A DNA stretch of 64,000 nucleotides from the NCBI RefSeq assembly GCF_004403395.1, contig NZ_SOGN01000063.1, positions 1-64,000 of the forward strand. Direction: 5' to 3'. Shown piece after piece: positions 1 through 9,432 of the stretch (the stretch's first letter is position 1; the number at the start of each line of letters is the position of its first letter). The stretch is from Cryobacterium cheniae. Its GTDB lineage: Bacteria; Actinomycetota; Actinomycetes; Actinomycetales; Microbacteriaceae. The notes beneath the pieces were generated by a model that saw nothing but the letters and a program-made list of their open reading frames with translations, made no database searches and had not been told where the DNA came from. A program made the translations under genes and the position numbers.

Positions 1-3000
1 CACCGTGCAGCCGGGCCCGCGGCGCGGCCCGCCGGGTGCTGTGCGCCGCGCGGCCGCCGGAGAGCAGCGCGCGCACGGGGGCGAAGGTGTCGTTGCCCAC
101 CAGCCCCGCCCAGACCAGGTCCCACAGGGCGGCGGCGAGGGCGGCGTCGTCCTGGCTGCCGACGGCATCCGCGAGCTGGCGGAAAAAGAAGGCTCCGCCG
201 CCGGCCAGGGTGGTCAGGATCTCCTGCTGCAGCGCGGTGGTCTCCAGCGGCGTGGGCAGCGGCAGGGTGAGCGGCGCGGTCTCGCGCAGGTGCAGGCTGA
301 TCCAGCCGTCGTTGCCGGCCAGCGTGCCGGCGCCGGCCCAGAGCACCTCGCCCGTGTTGGTGAGCTCGTCGAGCATACCCGGCCGGTAATCGGCGACCCG
401 GGACGGGAACACGAGGGTCTCCCAGGCCGACGCCGGGATGCGCGCCCCCTCCAACTGTTCGATGACGGATGCGACCCCGTCGATGCCGCGGAGGCGCCCG
501 CCCACGTGCTGCCAGGCGGGCAGGAACCGGCCCATCGTGACCTGGTCGACCGGCTCGACCTCGTGCCGGAGCGCGGCCAGGGAACGGCGGCGGAGGCGGC
601 GGAGCACCTCGGTGTCGCACCATTCGCTGCCGGTGCCGTGCGGGCGGAACTCACCCTCCAGGATGCGGCGGGCCCCGGCGAGCCGGCGGAGGGCGACGAG
701 CGCCACGGCCGGGCCGAGCCCGAACCGCGCGGCCACGTCGGCGAGGGTGAACGGGCCGTGGGTGCGGGCGTACCGGCTGACCAGGTCGCCGAGCGGGTCC
801 GGCACCGGCTCGGTGAACACCGCCGGGACCCCCTGCGGCAGGGGAACTCCGAGCGCGTCGCGGAGCCGGGCGGCGTCTTCGATCGCCGCCCACCACTGCT
901 GCCCGGCGAAACCGACCGGGATGATGCGGCGGGCGTCGAAAAGCACCTGCAGGCCCTCGGCGGCGCCGGGCGGCACGGCGGGGTCGAGGCGGGCGGCCAC
1001 CTCCGCGGTGGTGAGCGGGCCGAGGCCGCGGAGCAGGTCGGCGATGCCCTCGATGCCGCGCGCCTTCCGGTCGGCCGGCAGCCGCTGCAGCTCCAGGTCG
1101 GTCTGCTCGATCACGGCCGGGTCGAGCAACTCCCGCAGCTCGACCCGGCCGAGCAACTCGGCCAGCAGGCTGGAGTCGAGGGAGAGGGCGGTGGCTCGCC
1201 GCTCGGCGAGCGGGGAATCCCCCTCGTACATGAACGCTGCCACGTAGCCGAAGAGAAGCGAGCTCGCGAACGGGCTCGCGGCATCCGTCTGGGTCTCGAC
1301 CAGGCGCAGGGCCCGACTGTCGATGCGGCGGGTGAGGGCCAGGAGGGCGGGCAGGTCGTAGACGTCCTGCAGGCACTCGCGCACGGTTTCCAAGATGATC
1401 GGGAAGGTCGGAAAGGCGCGGGCCACGTCGAGCAGCTGGGCCGCCTTCTGGCGCTGCTGCCACAGCGGCGACCGGCGGCCCGGGTTGTAGCGCGGGAGCA
1501 GCAGGGCCCGCGCAGCGCACTCGCGGAACCGGGCGGCGAACAGGGCCGACCCGCCGACCTCGTCGGTGACCAGCGGTTCGAGCTCGGCCGGGTCGAACAC
1601 GAACAGGGCACTGCCCGGCGGGTCCGATTCGGTGTCGGGGATGCGCACGACGATGCCGTCGTCGCTGGCGACGCAGGCTCCATCGAGCCCGTAGCGCTCG
1701 CGCACCCGGGCGCCCACGGCGAGGGCCCAGGGGGCGTGAACCTGCAGGCCGAACGGGGAGTGCAGCACCAGCCGCCAGTCGCCGAGTTCGTCCCGGAACC
1801 GCTCGACGATCAGGGTGCGGTCGGTCGGCACCTGGCCGGTCGCGACGCGCTGCTCGGAGAGGAAGGCCAGGAGATTGTCGACGGCCCGCTCGTCGAGGCC
1901 GCCGGCCCGGCAGCGCACCCGGGCTTCCGCGGCCGGAAGCGCCGAGACCTCGCGTAGGAAGGCGCCGATCGCCTCGCCGAGCTCGGCGGGCCGGCCGAGG
2001 CCGTCGCCCTTCCAGAACGGCAACCGCCCGGGCTCGCCGTAGGCCGGCAGTACCAGCACCCGGTCGTGGGTGATCTCCTGGATGCGCCAGCTCGTGGTGC
2101 CGAGGGCGAAGACGTCGCCGACCCGGGATTCGTAGACCATCTCCTCGTCGAGCTCCCCCACCCGGCGGCCGGTGGTCTGGTCGCCGCCGACCATGAAGAC
2201 GCCGAACAGTCCGCGGTCGGGGATCGTGCCGCCACTGGTCACTGCGAGCCGTTGGGCGCCCGGGCGGCCGGTGAGGATGCCCGTTTCCCGGTCCCAGACG
2301 ATGCGCGGGCGCAGCTCGGCGAACTGGTCGGACGGGTACCGGCCGGCGAGCAGGTCGAGGGTGGCCTCGTAGGCCGAACGCGGCAACGAGTGGAAGGGGG
2401 CGCTGCGGCGCACGGTGTCGAACCACTCCTCCGCGTGGATGGGTTCGAGGGCGGTCGCCGCCACGGTCTGCTGCGCGAGGATGTCGAGCGGGTTGGACGG
2501 CACCTGGAGGGATTCGATCAGGCCGGCGGCCATGCGCTCGGCCGCGACGGCCGCGTGGATGAGATCGGCCCGGTGCTTGGGGAAGATGACGCCCCGCGAG
2601 ACCTCGCCCACCTGGTGACCGGCCCGGCCGATCCGCTGCAGCCCGCTGGCGACGGACGGCGGCGACTCCACCTGCACGACCAGGTCGACGGCGCCCATGT
2701 CGATGCCGAGCTCGAGGCTGGACGTGGCCACCACGCAGCGCAGCCGACCGGCTTTCAGGTCGTCCTCGATCAGCGCGCGTTGTTCCTTGCTGACGGAGCC
2801 GTGGTGGGCGCGGGCGAGCAGCGGCTCGGCCCCGGCACTCTGGCCGCTGGCCCCCATCAGCGCCGCCGGCGGGCCGGATGCTCCCCCGCCGGCGGGCACC
2901 AGGGCGGGCACCGGCGCGGGCACGAGCTCGTCTTCCAGACGTTCGGCGTAAATCTCGTTGAAGCGCGCGGTCAGCCGTTCGGCCAGCCGGCGCGAGTTCG

Positions 3001-3895
3001 CGAACACGATCGAGGAGGTGTGCGCCAGGACCGCGTCGACGATCGCCTCCTCCACATGCGGCCAGATGGAACCGGTCTGCGGGGCGGTGGCGGCCGTCGA
3101 CCCCTCCCGCACCGGCGCCGGGCCGACCTGGCTCATGTCGTCCACGGGCACGACCACGCTGAGGTCGAACCGTTTGGTCGACACCGGCGCGACGATCTCC
3201 ACCGGTGCGGAACCGCCGAGGAACCGGGCCACCTCGGCGGCCGGGCGCACGGTCGCCGACAGCCCGATGCGCTGCGCCGGGCGGGCGAGCAGGTCGTCGA
3301 GCCGTTCCAGGGAGAGCGCCAGGTGCGCGCCGCGCTTGCTGGACGCGACCGCGTGCACCTCGTCGATGATGACCGTGTCGACGTCGCGCAGCGATTCCCG
3401 CGCGGCCGAGGTGAGCATGAGGAACAACGATTCGGGCGTGGTGATCAGGATGTCCGGCGGCGCTTTGACCATACTGCGGCGCTCGGCGGCCGGGGTGTCC
3501 CCCGACCGCACGCCCACGCTCACCCGGGGCGGGGCGAAACCGAGGCGCTCGGCAGCCTGGACGATGCCCACCAGCGGGGCACGCAGGTTGCGTTCCACGT
3601 CGACACCGAGGGCCTTGAGGGGCGAGATGTAGAGAACGCGGGTTCCCGGGGCGGCGACCCGGTCCGGCGGCGGCGCCGGGGCATCCGCGGCGGCCGCAGT
3701 ATCCGCGGCCAGGCGGTCGATGGCAAAGAGGAACGCGGCGAGGGTCTTGCCCGACCCGGTGGGGGCGACGACCAGCGTGTGGGAGCCGCGGGAGATGGCG
3801 TCCCACGCTCCGAGCTGCGCCTCGGTGGGCGCGGCGAAGGCCTGCGCGAACCAGGCGCGGGTGGCCGGGGTGAATTGGTGCAGAACCTCGTTCAT
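1..3895 (-). CDS. lhr: Lhr-type superfamily 2 DEAD/DEAH helicase, 3' end beyond window
   Basis: Large ATP-dependent helicase of the Lhr family, which acts in DNA repair. The minus frame is open from the ATG at 3895 to the window edge (about 1298 codons). The family is usually near 1500 residues, so the C-terminus is missing. Visible are a Walker A motif (APTGSGKT, residues 44-51), a DEVH box (178-181), SAT and QRIGRAGH motifs, and a long Lhr-specific C-terminal region. A GGGGAGG ribosome site lies about 8 bases before the ATG. The gene follows the his/sseB genes in the same direction, 150 bases downstream, with a long palindrome in the gap. Large open frames on the opposite strand are GC-rich shadows. 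The family assignment is secure; the exact DNA or RNA substrate is not. Confidence 0.93.
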   Translation of the reverse strand, partial: MNEVLHQFTPATRAWFAQAFAAPTEAQLGAWDAISRGSHTLVVAPTGSGKTLAAFLFAIDRLAADTAAAADAPAPPPDRVAAPGTRVLYISPLKALGVDVERNLRAPLVGIVQAAERLGFAPPRVSVGVRSGDTPAAERRSMVKAPPDILITTPESLFLMLTSAARESLRDVDTVIIDEVHAVASSKRGAHLALSLERLDDLLARPAQRIGLSATVRPAAEVARFLGGSAPVEIVAPVSTKRFDLSVVVPVDDMSQVGPAPVREGSTAATAPQTGSIWPHVEEAIVDAVLAHTSSIVFANSRRLAERLTARFNEIYAERLEDELVPAPVPALVPAGGGASGPPAALMGASGQSAGAEPLLARAHHGSVSKEQRALIEDDLKAGRLRCVVATSSLELGIDMGAVDLVVQVESPPSVASGLQRIGRAGHQVGEVSRGVIFPKHRADLIHAAVAAERMAAGLIESLQVPSNPLDILAQQTVAATALEPIHAEEWFDTVRRSAPFHSLPRSAYEATLDLLAGRYPSDQFAELRPRIVWDRETGILTGRPGAQRLAVTSGGTIPDRGLFGVFMVGGDQTTGRRVGELDEEMVYESRVGDVFALGTTSWRIQEITHDRVLVLPAYGEPGRLPFWKGDGLGRPAELGEAIGAFLREVSALPAAEARVRCRAGGLDERAVDNLLAFLSEQRVATGQVPTDRTLIVERFRDELGDWRLVLHSPFGLQVHAPWALAVGARVRERYGLDGACVASDDGIVVRIPDTESDPPGSALFVFDPAELEPLVTDEVGGSALFAARFRECAARALLLPRYNPGRRSPLWQQRQKAAQLLDVARAFPTFPIILETVRECLQDVYDLPALLALTRRIDSRALRLVETQTDAASPFASSLLFGYVAAFMYEGDSPLAERRATALSLDSSLLAELLGRVELRELLDPAVIEQTDLELQRLPADRKARGIEGIADLLRGLGPLTTAEVAARLDPAVPPGAAEGLQVLFDARRIIPVGFAGQQWWAAIEDAARLRDALGVPLPQGVPAVFTEPVPDPLGDLVSRYARTHGPFTLADVAARFGLGPAVALVALRRLAGARRILEGEFRPHGTGSEWCDTEVLRRLRRRSLAALRHEVEPVDQVTMGRFLPAWQHVGGRLRGIDGVASVIEQLEGARIPASAWETLVFPSRVADYRPGMLDELTNTGEVLWAGAGTLAGNDGWISLHLRETAPLTLPLPTPLETTALQQEILTTLAGGGAFFFRQLADAVGSQDDAALAAALWDLVWAGLVGNDTFAPVRALLSGGRAAHSTRRAAPRARLHG

Positions 3896-3938
3896 ACGAC
3901 CATCCTCCCCGATCCGCCTGAGCGCCGCTGCCCGAGCC

Positions 3939-4015
3939 AATTCGACGGAGATTTTGGCCTGAAACCGCTATTCCGGCGGGTTCAGGGCCGATTCGGGCAG
4001 AATCTCCGTCGAATT
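3939..4015. repeat. Long intergenic palindrome upstream of lhr
   Basis: Two perfect 15-base inverted arms, AATTCGACGGAGATT (3939-3953) and AATCTCCGTCGAATT (4001-4015), enclose about 47 bases. Within these a second, imperfect inverted pair (ggcctgaaacc / gggttcagggcc) can be seen. The whole 77 bases could fold into a cruciform or RNA hairpin. It lies between the stop of the SseB-like gene and the start of lhr, both on the minus strand. It could be a terminator, an attenuator or a small palindromic repeat element. There is no T-tract, so an intrinsic terminator is not the best reading. Confidence 0.7.
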
Positions 4016-4046
4016 CGTTAGGGGCGGGGACTGCGGAGCCGGCGGC

Positions 4047-4838
4047 CTACGCGGAGGGAACCAGCTGAACGGTGAGGGAGTCGACCTGGGTGGCGATGAT
4101 GTCGCTCGACGACCAGCGGGCCGCGAGCCGGGCGAGGGTCGCGTCGAGTTCGGTGCGGGTCAGACCGTCCACCAACTCGAGGCGCACCACCAGTTCAGGT
4201 CCGGCGAGGCGGGCGGCCGAGTCGCCGGGGGCCAGCTCCACCCCGAGCACGCTCAGCTCGCTCGCGACCGACTCGGCGAAGGCATCCGCGACCTGCCGGC
4301 TGGCATAACTGGGGGTCCAGGGCAGGGACTGGGCGATCGCCCACAGGGCGGGCCGGCGCACGACGAACTCGGTGGGCGCGGTCGGGTCGAGCACGACGAG
4401 GTCGGTGTCGTCCTGGGCTGCGGCCAGCGCCACCCGGATGCCGTTGGACGGCACCGGCCGGGCCTGGGTGTTCCAGGCCGCCATTGCGGCGACGGAGGAG
4501 AACACCGGCAGCACCGTGCGCCCGTCGGGGCCGGCGACGGTGATGATCGACAGTTCCTGGGTCTTGTCGACGACGAGCCCGGCCTCGGTGGTGCCCGATT
4601 CGCCGAGTTCGGTGACCAGGGGAATGAGCAGGCGGGCACTGCGGATGGCGTCGACCACCGTCTCCTCGCCCGCCTCCCGGGCCTGGAAACGGCGCAGCGC
4701 CTCGAGCAGCGGCTCGGGCGCAAGGCCGTCGTCGTCGGCGTGCAGGCTCGGACCGAACGCGCGCCCGGCCCACGGCTGCCCGGCGGAGTCGCCGCCGCCG
4801 GGCAGGCCGGTGGATCCGAGGTTACGCGCCCGCGACAT
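4047..4838 (-). CDS. SseB family protein
   Basis: Protein of 263 residues with the SseB N-terminal domain fold. The core starts near residue 40 (LLEALRRFQ) and runs through a conserved hydrophobic stretch around ARLLIPLV. A glycine/proline-rich N-terminus precedes it, with no signal peptide or membrane segment. SseB domains are poorly understood; in actinobacteria this protein is commonly encoded just after hisA. Here its start overlaps the end of hisA by 17 bases, so translation is probably coupled and the gene belongs to the his operon. No catalytic residues can be proposed, and its relation to histidine synthesis is unknown. Confidence 0.8.
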   Translation of the reverse strand: MSRARNLGSTGLPGGGDSAGQPWAGRAFGPSLHADDDGLAPEPLLEALRRFQAREAGEETVVDAIRSARLLIPLVTELGESGTTEAGLVVDKTQELSIITVAGPDGRTVLPVFSSVAAMAAWNTQARPVPSNGIRVALAAAQDDTDLVVLDPTAPTEFVVRRPALWAIAQSLPWTPSYASRQVADAFAESVASELSVLGVELAPGDSAARLAGPELVVRLELVDGLTRTELDATLARLAARWSSSDIIATQVDSLTVQLVPSA

Positions 4839-5568
4839 CCAGCGCCTCGCCCAGGGTGAACGCTCCCGCGTAGAGGGCCTTGCCGACGATGGCGCCCTCG
4901 AGTCCGAGCGGCACCAGTTCGCGCAGCGCGCGGAGGTCGTCGAGGCTGGAGATGCCGCCGGAGGCGACGACCGGGCGGGCGGTGCGCTCCATCACCTGGC
5001 GGAGCAGGTCGATGTTGGGGCCCTGGAGCGTACCGTCCTTGGTCACGTCGGTGACGACGTACCGCGAGCAGCCGGCTTCTTCGAGTCGGGCGAGCACCTG
5101 CCAGAGGTCGCCGCCCTCCTTGGTCCAGCCGCGGGCGGCGAGGGTGGTTCCGCGCACGTCGAGCCCGACGGCGACGGCGTCCCCGTGCCGGGCGATGACC
5201 TGGGCGGCCCACTCCGGGTTCTCCAGGGCTGCGGTGCCGAGGTTGATCCGGCTGACGCCCGCGTTCAGGGCCGCGTCCAGCGACGCGTCGTCGCGGATGC
5301 CGCCGGAGAGCTCGATCTTCACGCCGGTGACCTCGCGGATCACGGTGCGGATGACCTCCGTGTTGTTGCCGCGACCGAATGCCGCGTCGAGGTCGACGAG
5401 GTGGATCCATTCGGCGCCCTGGCGGGCCCAGTCGAGGGCCGCATCCACCGGGTCGCCGTAGTTGGTCTCGGTGCCGGCCTCGCCCTGGGTCAGGCGGACG
5501 GCCTTGCCGTCGGCCACGTCCACGGCGGGCAGCAGAACGAGACGGGGGGAAGGGGTGTTCACAGTCAT
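4822..5568 (-). CDS. hisA: Phosphoribosyl isomerase A (HisA/PriA)
   Basis: TIM-barrel isomerase of 248 residues. It converts ProFAR to PRFAR in histidine synthesis and, in actinobacteria, often also isomerises phosphoribosyl-anthranilate in tryptophan synthesis. The two catalytic aspartates of the family are present: D17 in the PAVD motif and D174 in the VTDVTKDGT motif. The Arg-Gly-Trp triad at 146-148 matches the Arg/Trp pair that gives M. tuberculosis PriA its dual activity, so a bifunctional PriA is likely. The ATG follows a GAGGA ribosome site. The gene sits between hisH and the sseB-like gene on the minus strand. Confidence 0.95.
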   Translation of the reverse strand: MTVNTPSPRLVLLPAVDVADGKAVRLTQGEAGTETNYGDPVDAALDWARQGAEWIHLVDLDAAFGRGNNTEVIRTVIREVTGVKIELSGGIRDDASLDAALNAGVSRINLGTAALENPEWAAQVIARHGDAVAVGLDVRGTTLAARGWTKEGGDLWQVLARLEEAGCSRYVVTDVTKDGTLQGPNIDLLRQVMERTARPVVASGGISSLDDLRALRELVPLGLEGAIVGKALYAGAFTLGEALDVAGA

Positions 5569-5626
5569 GGGTGTCCTCGGTTGGGAGCGGTCGCGGTGAC
5601 CAGGTCAGTCAGGGAAGGTGGCGAAG

Positions 5627-6259
5627 CTAGTTCTTGAGCGTGCCGAGCCAGTTGTGCAGCAGACGGATGCCCGCCTCACCGGATTTCTCCGGGTGGAACT
5701 GGGTGGCCGTGAGCGGTCCGTTCTCGATGGCGGCCAGGAACGGCTGCCCGTGCTCGGACCAGGTGAGAATGGGCTTGGGGAACGGCGGCATGACGTCGAG
5801 GGTCCATTCCTGGGCGGCGTACGAGTGCACGAAGTAGAAGCGCTCCTGCTCGATGCCGCGGAACAGTGTCGAACCCTCCCCCGGCGTGACCGTGTCCCAG
5901 CCCATGTGCGGAAGCACCGGTGCCGGCAGTTGCGTCACGGTGCCGGGCCATTCGCCCAGCCCCTCGGTGTCCACTCCGCGTTCGACGCCGTGCTCGAACA
6001 TGATCTGCATGCCCACGCAGATGCCCAGCACCGGGCGGCCGCCCGCGATCCTGCGGTCGATGATCTCGTCGCCGTGCACCGCCTTCAAGGCCGCCATGAC
6101 GGCACTGAACGCGCCCACGCCGGGGACGACGAGCCCGTCGGCCTCGAGCGCCTGGCGGCGGTCGCTGGTCAGCGTCACCTCGGCCCCGGCGAGTTCGAGT
6201 GCCTTGACGGCGGAGTGCACGTTACCGGTGCCGTAGTCGAAGACGACGACGCTGGTCAC
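5627..6259 (-). CDS. hisH: Imidazole glycerol phosphate synthase, glutaminase subunit HisH
   Basis: Class I glutamine amidotransferase of 210 residues. It supplies ammonia to HisF for imidazole ring formation. The catalytic triad is visible: Cys81 in GICVGMQ, and His189 and Glu191 in FHPEKSG. The start is a GTG overlapping the hisB stop by four bases (GTGA), a translational coupling. hisF is not in this window, although hisH and hisF products form one complex; in many actinobacteria hisF is encoded nearby or elsewhere. Length is normal for the family. Confidence 0.96.
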   Translation of the reverse strand: MTSVVVFDYGTGNVHSAVKALELAGAEVTLTSDRRQALEADGLVVPGVGAFSAVMAALKAVHGDEIIDRRIAGGRPVLGICVGMQIMFEHGVERGVDTEGLGEWPGTVTQLPAPVLPHMGWDTVTPGEGSTLFRGIEQERFYFVHSYAAQEWTLDVMPPFPKPILTWSEHGQPFLAAIENGPLTATQFHPEKSGEAGIRLLHNWLGTLKN

Positions 6260-6879
6260 AGCGCACCCTTGGTGGAGGGAATGCCGGACACCAGCGGGTC
6301 GAGCGCCTTCGCCTGACGGAACGCGCGGGCGAACGCCTTGAATTCGGCTTCGGCGATGTGGTGCGGGTCGCGGCCACCCTGAACGGTGACGTGCACGGTG
6401 AGGCCGGCGTTGAAGGCGATGGCCTCGAAGACGTGGCGCACCATGGAGCCGGTGAAGTGGCCGCCGATCAGGTGGAACTCGAAACCGGACGGCTCGCCCC
6501 GGTGCACGAGATACGGGCGTCCGGAGATGTCGACGACGGCCTGCACCAGGGCCTCGTCGAGCGGCACGAGGGCGTCGCCGTAGCGGGAGATGCCGGATTT
6601 GTCCCCGAGAGCCTGCTTGATCGCCTGGCCGAGCAGGATGCCGACGTCCTCGACCGTGTGGTGCACATCGATGTCGATGTCGCCGCGGGCGCGCACGGTG
6701 AGGTCGGTGAGCGAGTGCTTCGCGAACGCGGTGAGCAGGTGGTCGTAGAACGGCACCGATGTCTGAATGTCGGATTCACCGGTGCCGTCGAGGTTGAGCG
6801 ACAGGTCGATGCTGGACTCGCTCGTCTCACGCTGCAGGTGGGCGAAACGGGGCGACGTGGACGCTGAAGAGAAGCTCAT
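6256..6879 (-). CDS. hisB: Imidazoleglycerol-phosphate dehydratase HisB
   Basis: Monofunctional IGP dehydratase of 207 residues, without the phosphatase domain found in enterobacterial HisB. It shows the manganese-binding histidine motifs: FYDHLL early, DVHHTVED near residue 72, and [16 protein letters not shown] near the C-terminus. Those residues hold the di-metal centre that dehydrates the substrate to imidazole-acetol phosphate. The gene lies 26 bases after hisC and overlaps hisH by four bases, so hisC-hisB-hisH-hisA form one minus-strand operon. Confidence 0.96.
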   Translation of the reverse strand: MSFSSASTSPRFAHLQRETSESSIDLSLNLDGTGESDIQTSVPFYDHLLTAFAKHSLTDLTVRARGDIDIDVHHTVEDVGILLGQAIKQALGDKSGISRYGDALVPLDEALVQAVVDISGRPYLVHRGEPSGFEFHLIGGHFTGSMVRHVFEAIAFNAGLTVHVTVQGGRDPHHIAEAEFKAFARAFRQAKALDPLVSGIPSTKGAL

Positions 6880-6905
6880 GCGGCTAGTTTATTGGCCCGA
6901 GCAGG

Positions 6906-7994
6906 TCACGGGCGCCCCAGAGCCTCGAGGGCGTCGAGGAACGAGGTCGTCTCGGCCTCGGTGCCGGCGCTGACCCGCAGGTGGCCCGGGATGCCGACGT
7001 CGCGCACGAGGACGCCGTCCGCCAACAGCGCCTCGAAGGTGGCCCGGGGGTCCTCGACGCCGCCGAACAGCACGAAGTTGCTCGCGCTGCGACGCGGCGA
7101 GTAGCCGAGTCGGGCCAGTTCGCTCACCAGGCGGTCCCGCTGGGATCGGATGTCGTCGACCATGGCGAGCATCGCGGGCGTGTGGGCGAGCGCGGCGACC
7201 GCGGCAGCCTGGGTCAGCGCCGACAGGTGATACGGCAGGCGCACCAGTCGGAGGGCATCCGTCACGGCCGGGTCGGCCGCCAGATAGCCGACCCGGGCAC
7301 CGGCGAAAGCGAATGCCTTGCTCATGGTGCGGGACACCAGCAGGCGTTCCCGACCGGGCAGCAAAGTGAGCGCGCCGGGCTCCTCCGGCGCACCGAACTC
7401 GGCGTAGGCCTCGTCGACGACGACGATTCCGTCGGTCGCGCTGTAAACGGCCGCGATCGTCTCCAAAGACAACGGCGTGCCGGTGGGGTTGTTCGGCGAG
7501 CAGAGGAAGACCAGGTCGGGTGCGACCCGGTCCACCCACTCGACGGCCGTGGCCGGGGAGAGTTCGAACTCGGCGTCGCGCCCGCCCGCGATCCAGCGGG
7601 TGCCGGTGCCGGAGGCGAGCAGCGGGTACATGGAATACGTGGGGGCGAATCCGAGTACCGACCGACCGGGGCCGCCGAAGGCCTGCAGCACCTGCTGGAG
7701 TACTTCGTTGGAGCCGTTGGCCGCCCAGATGTTCTCGCGGGTCAGGCCGTGGCCGAGGTACCGGGACAGAGCAACGCGCAGCTCGGTGAACTCCCGATCC
7801 GGGTACCGGTTCACCGTCGTGACCGCGACCGCCAGCGCCGCCACGATGTCCTGCGCAACCTCCTCCGGGATGCCGTGGGTGTTCTCATTCACGTTAAGAG
7901 CCACCGGCACGTGCAGCTGAGGAGCCCCGTAGGGAGTGAGTCCACGCAGATTGTCGCGGAGAGGCAGGTCGTTGAGACTGGTCACACCCCCCAT
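6906..7994 (-). CDS. hisC: Histidinol-phosphate aminotransferase HisC
   Basis: Fold-type I PLP aminotransferase of 362 residues. It transfers the amino group of glutamate to imidazole-acetol phosphate. The PLP lysine is K226 in the SKAFAFAGAR motif. The cofactor-binding motifs CSPNNPTG (around 165) and DEAYAEF (around 194) are intact. An ATG opens the frame; a GTG three codons downstream is an alternative, and neither has a strong ribosome site. It is the first his gene in the window. hisD, which often precedes hisC, is absent, and the LysM/lexA pair lies directly upstream. Confidence 0.94.
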   Translation of the reverse strand: MGGVTSLNDLPLRDNLRGLTPYGAPQLHVPVALNVNENTHGIPEEVAQDIVAALAVAVTTVNRYPDREFTELRVALSRYLGHGLTRENIWAANGSNEVLQQVLQAFGGPGRSVLGFAPTYSMYPLLASGTGTRWIAGGRDAEFELSPATAVEWVDRVAPDLVFLCSPNNPTGTPLSLETIAAVYSATDGIVVVDEAYAEFGAPEEPGALTLLPGRERLLVSRTMSKAFAFAGARVGYLAADPAVTDALRLVRLPYHLSALTQAAAVAALAHTPAMLAMVDDIRSQRDRLVSELARLGYSPRRSASNFVLFGGVEDPRATFEALLADGVLVRDVGIPGHLRVSAGTEAETTSFLDALEALGRP

Positions 7995-8035
7995 GTTACC
8001 GGGGAGAGGTTCGGCGCGGTCTCGGCGGTGGTGGA

Positions 8036-8392
8036 TCAGAGATCGTTCGGCAGCGCCAGCCGCTGACCGGGCTGCACGCTGTCGGACGGCAGCTGGTTGA
8101 GGTTGACGATCTCCGCGATGACCTCGCGCGGATCGGACGTGGGCGCGATGTCCTCGGCAAGTTGCCAGAGCGACTGCCCCGACTGAATGGTGACGTAGTC
8201 GAAGGCTGTGACCACGCCGCCGACAGTCGAGCTCTCGGCGGCGGCAATGCCCCCGTTGAGGGCGACGGCCAGGGCCGCAGCCACGAGCGGGACGGCAGCC
8301 AGCGAGGTGAAAACGACGCGACCGCGCCGGGTGAGCCGGAGCCGGGTGCGACCGGTTGCCATGGGAGTGTTCAGTTCAAATGCAGTGCTCAT
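8036..8392 (-). CDS. LysM-domain membrane protein, probable SOS cell-division inhibitor
   Basis: Protein of 118 residues with a short cytosolic N-terminus, one membrane segment (about residues 28-50) and an extracytoplasmic LysM domain ending in QPGQRLALP. It is divergent from lexA and has LexA boxes in its promoter. The position and architecture match B. subtilis YneA and mycobacterial Rv2719c (ChiZ), which delay division after DNA damage. Corynebacterial DivS is a functional counterpart. AGGAGG lies six bases before the ATG. The division-inhibitor role is inferred from position, domain and boxes rather than from a close sequence match. Confidence 0.8.
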   Translation of the reverse strand: MSTAFELNTPMATGRTRLRLTRRGRVVFTSLAAVPLVAAALAVALNGGIAAAESSTVGGVVTAFDYVTIQSGQSLWQLAEDIAPTSDPREVIAEIVNLNQLPSDSVQPGQRLALPNDL

Positions 8393-8445
8393 TTCATACC
8401 TCCTGTGAGAAAACGCATCCGGCTCTCGGCCGGGAGAGCCGGATA

Positions 8446-8472
8446 CGAACCTATGTTCCGAATCTATATTCG
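8446..8472. promoter_or_regulatory. Two abutting LexA (SOS) boxes
   Basis: The first box is CGAAC-CTAT-GTTC (8446-8458), a perfect GAAC-N4-GTTC dyad. The second is CGAAT-CTAT-ATTCG (8459-8472), which follows at once and shares the same CTAT spacer. The actinobacterial LexA consensus is close to TCGAAC-N4-GTTCGA. They lie about 55 bases upstream of the LysM gene start and about 205 upstream of lexA, so they probably control the LysM gene most tightly. Confidence 0.8.
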
Positions 8473-8530
8473 ATTATTCGAACAATCAAGCCGTTTCCAG
8501 TTGTTTCTGAAAAGTTTTTTCCGACCCACT

Positions 8531-8544
8531 CGAATACATGTTTG
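8531..8544. promoter_or_regulatory. LexA (SOS) box in the lexA leader region
   Basis: CGAAT-ACAT-GTTTG matches the actinobacterial SOS box with one changed base in each arm. It lies about 130 bases upstream of the lexA start, consistent with lexA autoregulation. A further dyad, TGATTG-gaact-CAATCA (8580-8596), lies closer to lexA. That dyad does not look like a LexA site and its role is unknown. Confidence 0.65.
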
Positions 8545-8675
8545 TTTAATGAGCAAGACGCGGATACAGTTTCGATTGTTGATTGGAACTCAATCAGGCA
8601 CCCCCGACATTCGCGTGAATCGGCGGCATTCGCTGCTTGCCGCCAGCGCATCCATCGAAACGAGGAGCGACGAAC

Positions 8676-9380
8676 GTGGCACACAACACCAGCGGTCCCC
8701 GCGACAAGGGCGGCACCAGACGCCGCAAGAGCCTGAGCGAGAAGCAGCTCGCCATCCTCGACGTCATCCAGCGCTCGGTCAGCCAGCGCGGCTACCCGCC
8801 GAGCATGCGCGAAATCGGCGACGCCGTCGGCTTGTCGTCCCTGTCGAGCGTCACGCACCAGCTCAACCAGCTGGAACTGAGCGGCTACCTTCGCCGGGAC
8901 CCGAACCGTCCCCGTGCCCTCGAGGTGCTCATCGAGATTCCGCAGTCGCCGGAAGACACGACGGCCGGTGCCGCGGAGAGTTTCCACACCGGCGTGCAGG
9001 TCGGCGACGCCGCCATGGTCCCGCTCGTCGGACGCATCGCGGCGGGCATTCCGATCACCGCCGACCAGCAGATCGACGAGATCTTCCCGCTCCCCCGGCA
9101 ACTGGTCGGAAAGGGCGACCTGTTCATGCTCAAGGTTGCCGGCGAATCCATGATCGATGCCGCCATCATGGACGGCGACTGGGTCGTCGTGCGGCAGCAG
9201 AAGACCGCCGAGAACGGTGAGATCGTCGCGGCGATGCTCGACAACGAGGCAACCGTGAAGGTGTTCCGCCAGCGCGACGGCCACACCTGGTTGCTCCCCC
9301 GCAACACGAACTTCGAGCCCATCGTCGGCGACCACGCCGAGATCCTGGGCAAGGTTGTGGCGGTGCTGAGGTCCGTCTAA
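8676..9380 (+). CDS. lexA: LexA repressor, SOS regulator with self-cleavage
   Basis: SOS repressor of 234 residues from a GTG at 8676, which is preceded by GAGGAG eight bases upstream. A TTG 39 bases earlier is also in frame but lacks a ribosome site. It has an N-terminal winged helix ([11 protein letters not shown] through PPSMREIG) that binds SOS boxes. The C-terminal S24 peptidase domain carries the cleavage bond Ala123-Gly124 and the Ser158/Lys195 dyad (GESMID and ATVKVF). RecA filaments trigger self-cleavage; recA lies about 9 kb away in this window with its own LexA box. Length is typical for actinobacterial LexA. Confidence 0.96.
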   Translation: MAHNTSGPRDKGGTRRRKSLSEKQLAILDVIQRSVSQRGYPPSMREIGDAVGLSSLSSVTHQLNQLELSGYLRRDPNRPRALEVLIEIPQSPEDTTAGAAESFHTGVQVGDAAMVPLVGRIAAGIPITADQQIDEIFPLPRQLVGKGDLFMLKVAGESMIDAAIMDGDWVVVRQQKTAENGEIVAAMLDNEATVKVFRQRDGHTWLLPRNTNFEPIVGDHAEILGKVVAVLRSV

Positions 9381-9432
9381 GGGATGGGCTAGTCTCGCCA
9401 GGCTCGATCAGCGTCGTGGAGACTTTGATCTA

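Noticed and set aside
5-4021. Two long open frames (about 650 codons each) on the plus strand opposite lhr
   Set aside because: They are antisense to a clear helicase gene, have low-complexity composition and match no family; GC-rich third positions commonly create such frames.
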